Shown here: positions 1-9,072 of the stretch, one piece after another
Layout of the letters: every line of letters begins with the position of its first letter
How positions within the stretch are numbered: position 1 is the stretch's first letter
Assembly (NCBI RefSeq): GCF_949820605.1
Contig: NZ_CATKVU010000007.1
Span: 124,001-188,000 of the forward strand
Length of the DNA: 64,000 nucleotides
Source of the DNA: Segatella copri
Lineage (GTDB): Bacteria; Bacteroidota; Bacteroidia; Bacteroidales; Bacteroidaceae
Direction of reading: 5' to 3'
The notes under the pieces: generated by a model
The model's input: only the letters and a program-made list of their open reading frames with translations
The model's database searches: none
Told to the model about the DNA's origin: nothing
Translations under genes and position numbers: made by a program

Positions 1-2084
1 GCCCAGTTGATATGGGTTTTCTTCAAATCCCTGAGGCGGTTCCAGAGCAGGGCGTTGTGAGGAGCATTGCATTCGGGATCGTTGTCGATGATTTCCTGTG
101 CTTCTGTGCGTGCCAGTTGTACCAGCTGACCGTCTCTGGCAATATTCGCTATCTTCAGGTCGAAAGCCATGCCGCTCTGCTGCGTTCCCTCCAAGTCGCC
201 GGGACCACGGAGTTTTAAGTCGGCCTCGGCGATACGGAAACCGTCGTTCGTATCGCACATGATATCAATGCGTTTGCGGGTTTCTTCTGAAAGCTTATAG
301 TTGGTTACCAGAATGCAGTAGCTTTGGTCGCAGCCTCTTCCTACACGGCCTCGCAGCTGGTGCAACTGGGAGAGACCGAAGCGCTGTGCATCCAGGATAA
401 CCATCACAGAAGCATTGGGCACATTTACACCTACTTCTATTACGGTGGTGGCAACGAGAATCTGTGTTTCGCCCTTTACAAACTGCTCCATCTCTACCTC
501 CTTTTCAGCAGATTTCATCTTGCCATGAATCTTACTCAACTTGAACTCCGGGAATGCCTGTTTCAGCGTTTCGTAACCTTCTTCCAGGTTCTTCAGGTCA
601 CTCTTTTCACTTTCTTTGATCAGCGGAAAGACGATATATACCTGTCTGCCGAGATTAATCTGGCGGCGGATGCTCTGATAGAGACTGGTGAGTTGGGTAT
701 CAAACTTATGTAGCGTCTGTATCGGTTTTCTGCCCGGTGGCAGTTCATCAATCACGCTCACGTCCAGGTCACCATAAATGGTCATGGCGAGGGTGCGGGG
801 GATAGGAGTGGCGGTCATCACGAGGATATGAGGCGGATTCTCGCTCTTGTTCCACAACTTGGCTCTCTGCGCCACACCGAAACGATGCTGCTCATCGATG
901 ACGGCTACGCCTAATCTTCTGAAAACCACCGGGTCTTCGAGGATGGCATGGGTGCCTACCAGAATCTGGATGTCGCCCGTAGCCAGGTCGGCAAGAATCT
1001 TTTCTCTCTTCTTTCCCTTTACGATGCCAGTGAGCAGTTCTACCCGGATGTCCATTCCCTGCAGAAAGTCGCAGATGGTTTGCAGATGCTGCTCGGCAAG
1101 AATTTCGGTAGGTGCCATCATACATGCCTGATAACCGTTGTCCAGCGCAATGAGCATGGTCATGAGAGCCACGAGCGTCTTGCCTGAACCTACATCACCC
1201 TGCAGAAGACGGTTCATCTGTCTGCCGCTGCACATATCGGCTCTGATTTCATGCATCACCCGTTTCTGTGCTCCTGTCAGTTCGAAAGGCAGATGATGGG
1301 CATAGAACCCGTTGAAGATGTCAGCGATGCGGTTGAAGACATAGCCCCTGAACTTGCGGCGCTGGTCGGTGGCATACCTTATTATATTAAGCTGCACATA
1401 GAAGAGTTCCTCAAATTTAAGGCGTACCTGTGCTTTCTGCATCTCCTGATGGGAATGCGGATAATGAATCATGCGGATGGCTGCATCGCGCGAAACCAGA
1501 TGCAGACGGTCTACGATATGGCTGGGCAGCGTTTCGGGAAGAGGAGGAAGGATGGTGACCAACTGCTTGGTCATCTTCTCTATGGAACGTGAGGTGTAGC
1601 CGCGCTTTCTCAGGTTCTCGGTAAGCGAGTAGTAGGGCTGCATGCCCATCTCTGAAATCTGGAGATTGGTGGCATCGTCCATATCGGGATGGGTAAACTG
1701 GAATCTGCCGTTGAAGACGGTTGGCTTTCCGAAAACGAGATATTCGGTTCCCACCTTATAGGTCTTCATGATGTATTGGGCACCGCGATACCAGATGAGG
1801 TCAGCCACACCGTAGCCGTCTGAGAAATGGGCTACCAGCAGCTTGTTGCGCTTGCCGGTATCTATCTCATCGTAGCTGAGTATCTTGCCTTTGAGTTGTA
1901 CAAAGGGCATGTCGGCATTGAGTTCGCTGATGTGGAAAACCTTGGAGCGGTCTACATATTTATATGGATAGTATTCCAGCAGGTCACTATAAGAGTTGAT
2001 GCCGAGCTCCTTGCTCAGTATCTCTTTCTTCTTGGGTCCTACCCCCGGCAGGAACATGATGTCTTGGTCTAAAATACTATTCAT
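1..2084 (-). CDS. recG: ATP-dependent DNA helicase RecG (3' end cut by window)
   Basis: RecG unwinds branched DNA such as stalled forks and recombination intermediates in the cytoplasm. Reading the minus strand from the ATG at 2084 gives about 694 codons with no stop, running off the window a few residues short of the usual C-terminus. Seen: an N-terminal wedge/OB region starting MNSILDQDIMFLPGVGPKKK, Walker A GDVGSGKT, helicase motif II as DEQH in VIDEQHRFG, motif III MTATPIPRTL, motif VI QLHQLRGRVGRG, and the C-terminal DAMCDTNDGFRIAEADLKLRGPG region typical of RecG. It is divergent from the PUL and a housekeeping boundary marker. A TAnnTTTG box ends only 7 nt before the ATG, so the mRNA may be nearly leaderless. 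Confidence 0.97.
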   Translation of the reverse strand, partial: MNSILDQDIMFLPGVGPKKKEILSKELGINSYSDLLEYYPYKYVDRSKVFHISELNADMPFVQLKGKILSYDEIDTGKRNKLLVAHFSDGYGVADLIWYRGAQYIMKTYKVGTEYLVFGKPTVFNGRFQFTHPDMDDATNLQISEMGMQPYYSLTENLRKRGYTSRSIEKMTKQLVTILPPLPETLPSHIVDRLHLVSRDAAIRMIHYPHSHQEMQKAQVRLKFEELFYVQLNIIRYATDQRRKFRGYVFNRIADIFNGFYAHHLPFELTGAQKRVMHEIRADMCSGRQMNRLLQGDVGSGKTLVALMTMLIALDNGYQACMMAPTEILAEQHLQTICDFLQGMDIRVELLTGIVKGKKREKILADLATGDIQILVGTHAILEDPVVFRRLGVAVIDEQHRFGVAQRAKLWNKSENPPHILVMTATPIPRTLAMTIYGDLDVSVIDELPPGRKPIQTLHKFDTQLTSLYQSIRRQINLGRQVYIVFPLIKESEKSDLKNLEEGYETLKQAFPEFKLSKIHGKMKSAEKEVEMEQFVKGETQILVATTVIEVGVNVPNASVMVILDAQRFGLSQLHQLRGRVGRGCDQSYCILVTNYKLSEETRKRIDIMCDTNDGFRIAEADLKLRGPGDLEGTQQSGMAFDLKIANIARDGQLVQLARTEAQEIIDNDPECNAPHNALLWNRLRDLKKTHINW

Positions 2085-2091
2085 AATGATG

Positions 2092-2099
2092 CAAAAGTA
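2092..2099 (-). promoter_or_regulatory. minus-7 promoter box of recG
   Basis: On the minus strand TACTTTTG matches the Bacteroidota housekeeping minus-7 consensus TAnnTTTG. It ends 7 nt before the recG ATG. Confidence 0.6.
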
Positions 2100-2150
2100 C
2101 AACATTATGGCAAAACAGCCAAAATGTTTAACTTATTTTTAAATAGTGAC

Positions 2151-2181
2151 GTTACAAAACGGAGCGTCTTGCGTCTTTATT
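2151..2181 (+). promoter_or_regulatory. PUL bipartite regulatory element, copy 1
   Basis: GTTACAAAA, 11 unconserved bases, GCGTCTTTATT. This is one of nine copies with identical spacing in front of PUL transcription units. It ends 30 nt before the start of the GH143/GH142-type gene. Probably an activator site next to or overlapping the minus-33 region; the binding protein is inferred. Confidence 0.8.
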
Positions 2182-2211
2182 CTATAATCATTAGAAACAA
2201 ACTCTAGAACA

Positions 2212-5200
2212 ATGATAAAGATAAAGAATAAACTGTTCATCATCTTATGGTTGCTGTCCTTGGGCTTTGCAGTCCAGGCACAGGATCTTTATGTGTCAAC
2301 CTCTTTCCACGAGCCGGCAACCGACGGCTTGCGGTTCATCTATAGTAGGGATGCTGTCCATTGGGACAGTATTCCGGGCACCTTCCTGGCTCCTAAGGTA
2401 GGCAAGCAGAAAGTGATGCGCGACCCTTCCATCATCCATACCCCAGACGGTGTGTTCCATCTGGTATGGACCAGCAGCTGGCGGGGCGACCGTGGCTTCG
2501 GTTATGCCGAGAGTCGCGACCTGATGCATTGGAGCGAACCGAAATTCATCGAGGTGATGGACGATCCTACCACGGTGAACGTATGGGCACCGGAACTCTT
2601 CTGGGATGAAGACCGCCACCAGGCAATGGTGGTATGGGCATCGTGTGTGCCTAGCCAGCACTTCGCCCTGGGTATCGAAGACGAGAAGAACAATCACCGT
2701 CTCTACTATTCCGTAACCAAGGATTTTAAGACATGGACCAAGGGCAAGCTCCTGATAGATCCGGGATTCAGTTGCATAGATGCCACTCTGCTGAAGCGTG
2801 GTAAGAACGATTATGTGATGGTATTGAAGGATAATACCCGCAATGCCCGCAATATCAAGGTGGCTTTTGCCAAGAACCCGATGGGACCGTGGAGCAAGGC
2901 TTCTGAACCGTTCACCGGCAATTTCATGGAAGGACCAACCACCGTCAAACTGCCTAAGAACAGTCCGCTGGGCAATGGTTATCTCATTTATTACGATCGT
3001 TACCGCCTCTTCGATTTCGGCGCTCATTTTACCAAGGATTTCGTTCATTTCACCGATGTGAGCCAGCAGGTGAGTGTGCCGAAGAACCACAAGCACGGCA
3101 CCATCTTCCGTGCTCCGGAACGCATCGTGAATGCTTTGCTGGAGCAGGACCGCATCCACTATACCGGAACCACGATGGCAGATCCGTCTCGTCATGACGG
3201 AGCCTTGTCGCCAGTGGTAGGAGTTCACAATATCCAGACGCTCCGTGCCAACCGCGAGCATCCTTCTCAGGCAAATGGCGGGGGCTGGACCTATAACCAC
3301 CAGCCGATGATGGCGTATTGGAATGGCAAGTTCTACATGCATTTCCTGAGCGATCCTGCTGAGGAGCATGTACCCCCATCGAGAACCCTGATGCAGGTTT
3401 CTGAGGACGGATATAACTGGAGCCAGCCACAGATTCTCTTCCCTGAATATGATGTGCCAGCCGATTTCAGAAAGGCGAAATACCAGCCGAAACCGGAACT
3501 GCAATATCCTGATGTCTACAAGCAGAAACCATTGAAGGCAATCATGCACCAGCGTGTGGGCTGGTATGTATCCAAGGGCGGCATCCTCCTGGCTACCGGA
3601 AACTATGGTGTGGCATTGGACCGGAAGGACGACCCGAACGATGGCAACGGCATCGGCCGTGTGGTGAGAGAGGTGAAGAAAGACGGTTCGCTCGGACCTA
3701 TCTATTTTATCTATTACAACCACGGATTCAATGAGAAGAATACCGATTATCCTAATTATAAAAAAGCATCCAAGGCGGTAAGAGCGGCTTGCGAGGAAAT
3801 CCTTGCCAACCCACGTTACCGCATGCAATGGGTGGAAGAGGCAGATAGAGGCGAAAAGCTGATACCTGTCAACAATGGTTACAAGGCTTATTGCGACTAT
3901 ACCCTGCCGGATGGCAGAATAGCCAGTCTGTGGAAGCATGCCCTTACCTCGCTGAGCTTGGATGGCTGCAACACCTATACCACTACCAACCGTGCCCTGG
4001 GATTCGTCAACAGCAATGCCAAAATCTGGGGACAGCGGTTGAGTGATGGTACCTATGCCACCGTCTACAATCCGTCTGAATACCGCTGGCCGCTGGGCAT
4101 CTCGCTGAGTGGTGACGGATTGGAATATAAAACGCTGAATCTGATTTGTGGCGAAGTACCACCGATGAGATACGGTGGCAACTATAAGAGTCGTGGTCCG
4201 CAGTATGTCCGTGGCATCCAGGAAGGCAATGGCGTTCCTAAGGATTCTGATATGTGGGTGAGCTATTCCATGAACAAGGAAGATATCTGGGTGGCGCATG
4301 TACCCGTTCCGGTAAAGACCGTGGCTACTGCCCATGCCGATGATGATTTCGCTCAGTATCAGAAACTCGGCGATCTCAAGACCTGGAATATCTATTCTCC
4401 GCTGATGGCGCCGGTTTCACTCCGTCAGGAGTGGCTCGAACTGAAGGATGAAGATCCGTTCGACTATGCCTGTGTAGAGCGCAAGATTCCAGCTTCTTCC
4501 TACCTGAAGGCATCCTTCGATGTGCAGGCAGCTCAGACCCGCAACGGTTCCCTGCAGATTGAATTCCTCGATGAGAAGGGCATCGCCTGCACCCGCATCG
4601 AACTGAACAAAGAAGGAATGATACGTGTGAAGAACGGAGCGAGATATGGCAATGTGATGCCTTATCAGGCTGACCAGACCTATCGTTTCGAAGCTACATT
4701 GGATATCCAGCACCGCCAACTCAACCTCACCGTGAGCACACTCGATGCAGATGGCAAGGCATTGCAGAGCAAGAGTACCAAACGCATCTTCTACGCACCT
4801 GTGCATCAGATAGAGCGTATCCGTTTCCGTACCGGCGACCTCCGTACCTTCCCTACCATCGACACTCCTGCCGACTGGTTCGGTACTTTGGAGCATGCCG
4901 GTGATACCGATACCACCGCCCTCTACCGCATCGCTCATGTCAAGACCGTGAGTCTAGGTGCTGATGCCGGTTCGGCTGTGCTCAAGATCGCAGATTACAA
5001 GCATTATGTAGACGATTTCAATGCAATGGAGCCGGAGGTTCTCCATGCTTCTGCCATCCCGAATGCGCAGGCATGGGACTGGATGAAGCAGAATGTGCCC
5101 CTCTTCGACTGTCCGCAGCGCAACTTCGAGGAGATGTATTATTTCCGCTGGTGGACGCTCCGCAAGCATATCGAAAATACACCTGTAGGCTATGCGATGA

Positions 5201-6540
5201 CCGAGTTTCTCGTTCCTCGCAGCTATGCCGACAAGTACAATCTCATCGCCTCTGGAGTGGGACATCATATCCACGAGAGTCGTTGGATTCGTGATGGAAA
5301 GTATCTCGACGGCATCTTGAATACCTGGTATCATGGCAATGGTGGCAAGCCGATGGCTAAGATCAATTTCTATAGCAGTTGGATGCCTGCCTCTATCTGG
5401 GAGCGCTATCTCGTAGACGGTAACTGGAAGGAGTTTAAGTCGTTGTTGAACGACCTGGACAAGGAGTATCAGCTGTGGGATGACCACCGCTGGAGCAACG
5501 GACTCTACTGGCAGTATGATGTGCGTGATGCGATGGAAGAGACCATCAGTGGCGGCAGAAGAGAAAAGAATGCCCGTCCTAGCATCAACAGTTATATGTA
5601 TGGCAATGCAATGGGCATCGCCCAGATGGCAAAGACCATCGGCTATCAGGACTTGGCTAGGAAGTATGAGGCTAAGGCAGATACTCTGAAGCATCTGGTA
5701 GAAACCCAGCTCTGGGATGCCGACCATCAGTTCTTCGAGGTGTATAAGCCGAATGCCGGCGAGGCGAAGGAGGTAGCCACGAAGAGAAGTTTCCAGCCTA
5801 GTGGCGATGCTGCAGTATCAGCAAAGGTGCGCGAGGCAATCGGTTTCCTGCCTTGGTATTTCAATCTCCCTGCTGATGAGGCGAAGTTTGCTGAGGCATG
5901 GAAACAGGCAGCAGACAGCAAGGGCTTCTCTGCTCCTTACGGACAAACCACCGCAGAGCGCCGCCATCCGCAGTTCCGCTCTCATGGAGTAGGAAAGTGC
6001 GAGTGGGATGGTGCCATCTGGCCTTTTGCTACCGCCCAGACCCTGACAGCGATGGCGAATTTCATCAATAATTATCAGGTGAAGCCATCTGCCCTCGCAG
6101 CTTCTTCAAAAGGTAGTCTCGATATGGACAGCCTTTACTTCAATGAGATGGAGAAGTATGTGCAGAGTCAGAGCATGCGTGGCAAACCTTACATCGGTGA
6201 GTATCTTGATGAAACCACTGGTTACTGGTTGAAGGGCGATCAGGAGCGCAGCAGATATTACAACCATTCTACCTTCTGCGATCTCATCATCACCGGCATC
6301 GTGGGTCTTCGTCCTCGTGCCGATCAGACCATCGAGGTGCGTCCTATCATCCCAGCCGGCAAATGGCAGTACTTCTGTCTTGACAAGGTGCGTTATCATG
6401 GTCACGACCTCACCATCCTCTATGACCAGGACGGTTCCCGTTATCATGTGGGCAAGGGCTTGCAGGTATGGGTAGATGGCAAGTTGGCGGGGCAGCGTGA
6501 TACGCTCGGCAAACTCGTAGTGAAGGATGCATTCAAATAA
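2212..6540 (+). CDS. Trimodular secreted glycosidase: GH43-like, GH143-like and GH142-like
   Basis: A 1442-residue exported enzyme with a signal peptide (cut likely after AVQA, residue 23). Residues about 25-310 form a GH43-type five-bladed propeller (MRDPSIIH, WAPELFWD and EGPT, the usual places of the three acidic residues). Residues about 315-740 form a second propeller resembling GH143 (2-keto-3-deoxy-lyxo-heptulosarate hydrolase). Residues about 743-915 look like a concanavalin-type beta-sandwich, and 940-1440 a six-hairpin (alpha/alpha)6 domain like GH142 beta-L-arabinofuranosidase. From the known RG-II system, GH142 and GH143 remove Araf then Dha of side chain D, and in B. thetaiotaomicron they occur in one protein (BT1020, as I recall). 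The extra N-terminal GH43-like module is notable. It is first in an operon with the GH78 (18 nt gap) and the esterase. Family calls rest on architecture and context. Confidence 0.65.
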   Translation: MIKIKNKLFIILWLLSLGFAVQAQDLYVSTSFHEPATDGLRFIYSRDAVHWDSIPGTFLAPKVGKQKVMRDPSIIHTPDGVFHLVWTSSWRGDRGFGYAESRDLMHWSEPKFIEVMDDPTTVNVWAPELFWDEDRHQAMVVWASCVPSQHFALGIEDEKNNHRLYYSVTKDFKTWTKGKLLIDPGFSCIDATLLKRGKNDYVMVLKDNTRNARNIKVAFAKNPMGPWSKASEPFTGNFMEGPTTVKLPKNSPLGNGYLIYYDRYRLFDFGAHFTKDFVHFTDVSQQVSVPKNHKHGTIFRAPERIVNALLEQDRIHYTGTTMADPSRHDGALSPVVGVHNIQTLRANREHPSQANGGGWTYNHQPMMAYWNGKFYMHFLSDPAEEHVPPSRTLMQVSEDGYNWSQPQILFPEYDVPADFRKAKYQPKPELQYPDVYKQKPLKAIMHQRVGWYVSKGGILLATGNYGVALDRKDDPNDGNGIGRVVREVKKDGSLGPIYFIYYNHGFNEKNTDYPNYKKASKAVRAACEEILANPRYRMQWVEEADRGEKLIPVNNGYKAYCDYTLPDGRIASLWKHALTSLSLDGCNTYTTTNRALGFVNSNAKIWGQRLSDGTYATVYNPSEYRWPLGISLSGDGLEYKTLNLICGEVPPMRYGGNYKSRGPQYVRGIQEGNGVPKDSDMWVSYSMNKEDIWVAHVPVPVKTVATAHADDDFAQYQKLGDLKTWNIYSPLMAPVSLRQEWLELKDEDPFDYACVERKIPASSYLKASFDVQAAQTRNGSLQIEFLDEKGIACTRIELNKEGMIRVKNGARYGNVMPYQADQTYRFEATLDIQHRQLNLTVSTLDADGKALQSKSTKRIFYAPVHQIERIRFRTGDLRTFPTIDTPADWFGTLEHAGDTDTTALYRIAHVKTVSLGADAGSAVLKIADYKHYVDDFNAMEPEVLHASAIPNAQAWDWMKQNVPLFDCPQRNFEEMYYFRWWTLRKHIENTPVGYAMTEFLVPRSYADKYNLIASGVGHHIHESRWIRDGKYLDGILNTWYHGNGGKPMAKINFYSSWMPASIWERYLVDGNWKEFKSLLNDLDKEYQLWDDHRWSNGLYWQYDVRDAMEETISGGRREKNARPSINSYMYGNAMGIAQMAKTIGYQDLARKYEAKADTLKHLVETQLWDADHQFFEVYKPNAGEAKEVATKRSFQPSGDAAVSAKVREAIGFLPWYFNLPADEAKFAEAWKQAADSKGFSAPYGQTTAERRHPQFRSHGVGKCEWDGAIWPFATAQTLTAMANFINNYQVKPSALAASSKGSLDMDSLYFNEMEKYVQSQSMRGKPYIGEYLDETTGYWLKGDQERSRYYNHSTFCDLIITGIVGLRPRADQTIEVRPIIPAGKWQYFCLDKVRYHGHDLTILYDQDGSRYHVGKGLQVWVDGKLAGQRDTLGKLVVKDAFK

Positions 6541-6558
6541 TGTAGAATAAAATACGAT

Positions 6559-9072
6559 ATGAAACGAAGAAAATATTTATTGATACTGATAGGACTTTTG
6601 GGCATGATGCAGATTCATGCTCAAAAGTCTGTTGCTTTTAATACGACCGGTGAAGCACCTCAGCCACAATGGATTGGAGCGATAACCGATGAGGATGCGC
6701 ACATTCCGAGTAACCGAGATTATATCGGAACGGGAACGGTGAATGCGAAGGGAAAACCAGACTGGAAGGCTACGGCTCCATTGTCAAGACAAAGCATCTG
6801 GCTGAAGAAAGAAATGAAACTCCCGGCTGATGTCTACAAGGCAACGATGAAGATTGTGGGACTGGGTTTCTATGAGCTCAGCATCAACCGGCAGAAGGTG
6901 ACGGATGCCGTTTTCGTCCCTCTGTGGAGCGATTATGACAAGACCGTCTTTTACAATACTTACGATGTGACTGCGTTATTGAAGAAAGGCAAGAACCAAC
7001 TTTCGGTATTGCTGGGCAACGGATTCTATAATGAGCAGGGTGGAAGATACACCAAGATGAAGGTTTCCTATGGTCCTCCTACGCTCTACTGTTCGCTCGA
7101 AATAGAACTGAAGAATGGCAGAACCGTCTGCATCGTCAGCGATGGCTCATGGAAATATTCGCCTAGCAGCATCACCTTCAACAGTATCTATGGTGGTGAA
7201 GACGAGGATGCCCGCATTACGCCTTCCTGGAAACCGGTGGTGATACAGAAGGGACCTCGTGGTATTCTGCGCCAGCAGATGGCACAGCCGGTGAAGATGA
7301 TGGAATACTTCGGTGTGAAGAGCCGTCATCAGCTCACTCCTCAGCAAATCGCCAAGGCTTCCAATGCCAAACATCCTATTCCGGCAGGAACCTTTGTGCT
7401 GGATATGGGACAGAATCTCGCCGGTTTCCCACAGATTAAGGTCAGTGGAAAGGCAGGACAGCAGGTACGGCTCTATCCCTCCGAGACCCTGACCGCACAG
7501 GGAACCTGCAACCAGAAACAATCGGGCAGTCCTTACTATCTTACTTATAAACTCAGCGGAAAGGGCGAGAAGTCGGCTGACGGCAAGCGCATCGAGACTT
7601 GGCATCCGCATTTCACCTATTATGGTTATCGCTATATCCAGGTAGAAGGTGCCGTAATGAAGGGTGATGAGAATCCTGATGGCAAGCCAGTGATAGAGGA
7701 TATCCAGTCGTGCTTCGTCTATAATTCAGCTGCGAAGATTGGCAACTTCGAATGTTCTAATCCGATGTTTAACCGTGCTTATCAGATTATCGACCGTGCC
7801 ATCCGAAGCAACTGGCAGGCTGTCTGGACCGACTGTCCTCATCGTGAGAAACTCGGTTGGCTGGAGCAGGATTGGCTCAATGGTGAGGGATTGGTATACA
7901 ACTACGACTGTCGCTCGATGATAGAGCAGACGATGCAGAATATCGCCGATGCCCAGCATGCCAACGGTGCCGTTCCTACAACCGCTCCTGAGTATATCTA
8001 CTTCAAGGGCAAGTGGCTCGACCCGTTTGCTGAATCTCCAGAGTGGGGCGGTGCCCTGGTAGCGCTTCCATTCCTTTATCTGCAGCATTATGGTGACGAC
8101 CGGATGGTGAAGAAATATGCACAGCAGATGTTCCGCTATGTGGATTATCTCCAGAGTAAGGACAGTTGCCGTATACTGAAACAGGGTTTGGGTGACTGGT
8201 ATGATTACGGAAAAGGCCGTTCGGGCTTCTCTCAGAACACCCCGATGCCGCTGGTAGCTACAGCCCATTATTATCTGTGGGTGAAACTGACACAGAAGGC
8301 TGCGGCAATGAGCGGAAAGACTGCTGAAGCCAACCGCTATGCCATCCTGGCTTCTGAAATTCTGCAGGCTTTCCAAAAGGAATTCCTGCATGTTGAGAAG
8401 GCTGCATCTTCTGAGAAATCTTCTTCGGATGCAGTAGTAAAGGATGCTGTAGAAAAGGTATATTACGGTTCGGGAAGTCAGGCTTCCAATGCCATTCCTT
8501 TGGCGCTGGGCATGGTTCCATCCCAGTATCGCAAGCAGGTTCTCCAGCATCTGGTAGATGACATTCATGCACATCACGACCGGCTGACAACCGGTGATGT
8601 GGGCAACCGCTACCTCTTCCAGACATTGCTCAGAAACGGATATGCCGACCTCTGGTACAAGATGCTGGCGCATGATGATGTGCCGGGCTACGGCTTCCAG
8701 ATTAAGAAGGGAATGACCACGCTCACCGAACAGTGGAATCCGGAGATGGGTGCTTCGATGAATCATTTCATGATGGCGCATATCAACAACCATTTCCTGC
8801 CGGATATTGTGGGCATCCGCATAGAGCAGGGCAGACTCATTATCGCTCCTCAGCCGATGGGCAACTTGACCTGGGCTAAGGGAAGTACCCGACTCAGCGA
8901 TGGCAAACAGGTTGCCGTGGCTTGGAAGAAATTGGCTGATGGTAAAATAGAAGTAACGGTAGATACTGATAATGATATAGAATACGAAATCAAGATAGAT
9001 TATGATGAAACAGAACATAATGACGGCACTTATCGCGGCAAGCATGTCTTTGTCGGCAAGTGCGCAAAATAA
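6559..9072 (+). CDS. Secreted GH78 alpha-L-rhamnosidase
   Basis: An 837-residue protein with a signal peptide ending about IHAQ (residue 22). It removes terminal alpha-L-rhamnose, here probably from an RG-II side chain in the periplasm. Seen: N-terminal beta-sandwich modules with the GH78 motif GFYELSINRQKV and the DYDKTVFYNTYDVT segment, then an (alpha/alpha)6 barrel with WTDCPHREKLGWLEQDW, the acidic patch typical of GH78, followed by YGFQIKKGMTTLTEQW and a C-terminal sandwich. It lies 18 nt after the GH43/143/142-type gene. The last 71 nt overlap the next gene in another frame, and the C-terminal tail (about 25 residues) looks like an extension created by that overlap. Confidence 0.92.
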   Translation: MKRRKYLLILIGLLGMMQIHAQKSVAFNTTGEAPQPQWIGAITDEDAHIPSNRDYIGTGTVNAKGKPDWKATAPLSRQSIWLKKEMKLPADVYKATMKIVGLGFYELSINRQKVTDAVFVPLWSDYDKTVFYNTYDVTALLKKGKNQLSVLLGNGFYNEQGGRYTKMKVSYGPPTLYCSLEIELKNGRTVCIVSDGSWKYSPSSITFNSIYGGEDEDARITPSWKPVVIQKGPRGILRQQMAQPVKMMEYFGVKSRHQLTPQQIAKASNAKHPIPAGTFVLDMGQNLAGFPQIKVSGKAGQQVRLYPSETLTAQGTCNQKQSGSPYYLTYKLSGKGEKSADGKRIETWHPHFTYYGYRYIQVEGAVMKGDENPDGKPVIEDIQSCFVYNSAAKIGNFECSNPMFNRAYQIIDRAIRSNWQAVWTDCPHREKLGWLEQDWLNGEGLVYNYDCRSMIEQTMQNIADAQHANGAVPTTAPEYIYFKGKWLDPFAESPEWGGALVALPFLYLQHYGDDRMVKKYAQQMFRYVDYLQSKDSCRILKQGLGDWYDYGKGRSGFSQNTPMPLVATAHYYLWVKLTQKAAAMSGKTAEANRYAILASEILQAFQKEFLHVEKAASSEKSSSDAVVKDAVEKVYYGSGSQASNAIPLALGMVPSQYRKQVLQHLVDDIHAHHDRLTTGDVGNRYLFQTLLRNGYADLWYKMLAHDDVPGYGFQIKKGMTTLTEQWNPEMGASMNHFMMAHINNHFLPDIVGIRIEQGRLIIAPQPMGNLTWAKGSTRLSDGKQVAVAWKKLADGKIEVTVDTDNDIEYEIKIDYDETEHNDGTYRGKHVFVGKCAK

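Noticed and set aside
2296..4335. A 679-codon open frame on the minus strand opposite the GH143/GH142-type gene, and similar long antisense frames elsewhere
   Set aside because: They mirror high-GC coding sequence on the plus strand, lack recognisable domains and ribosome-binding context, and lie opposite clear enzyme motifs.
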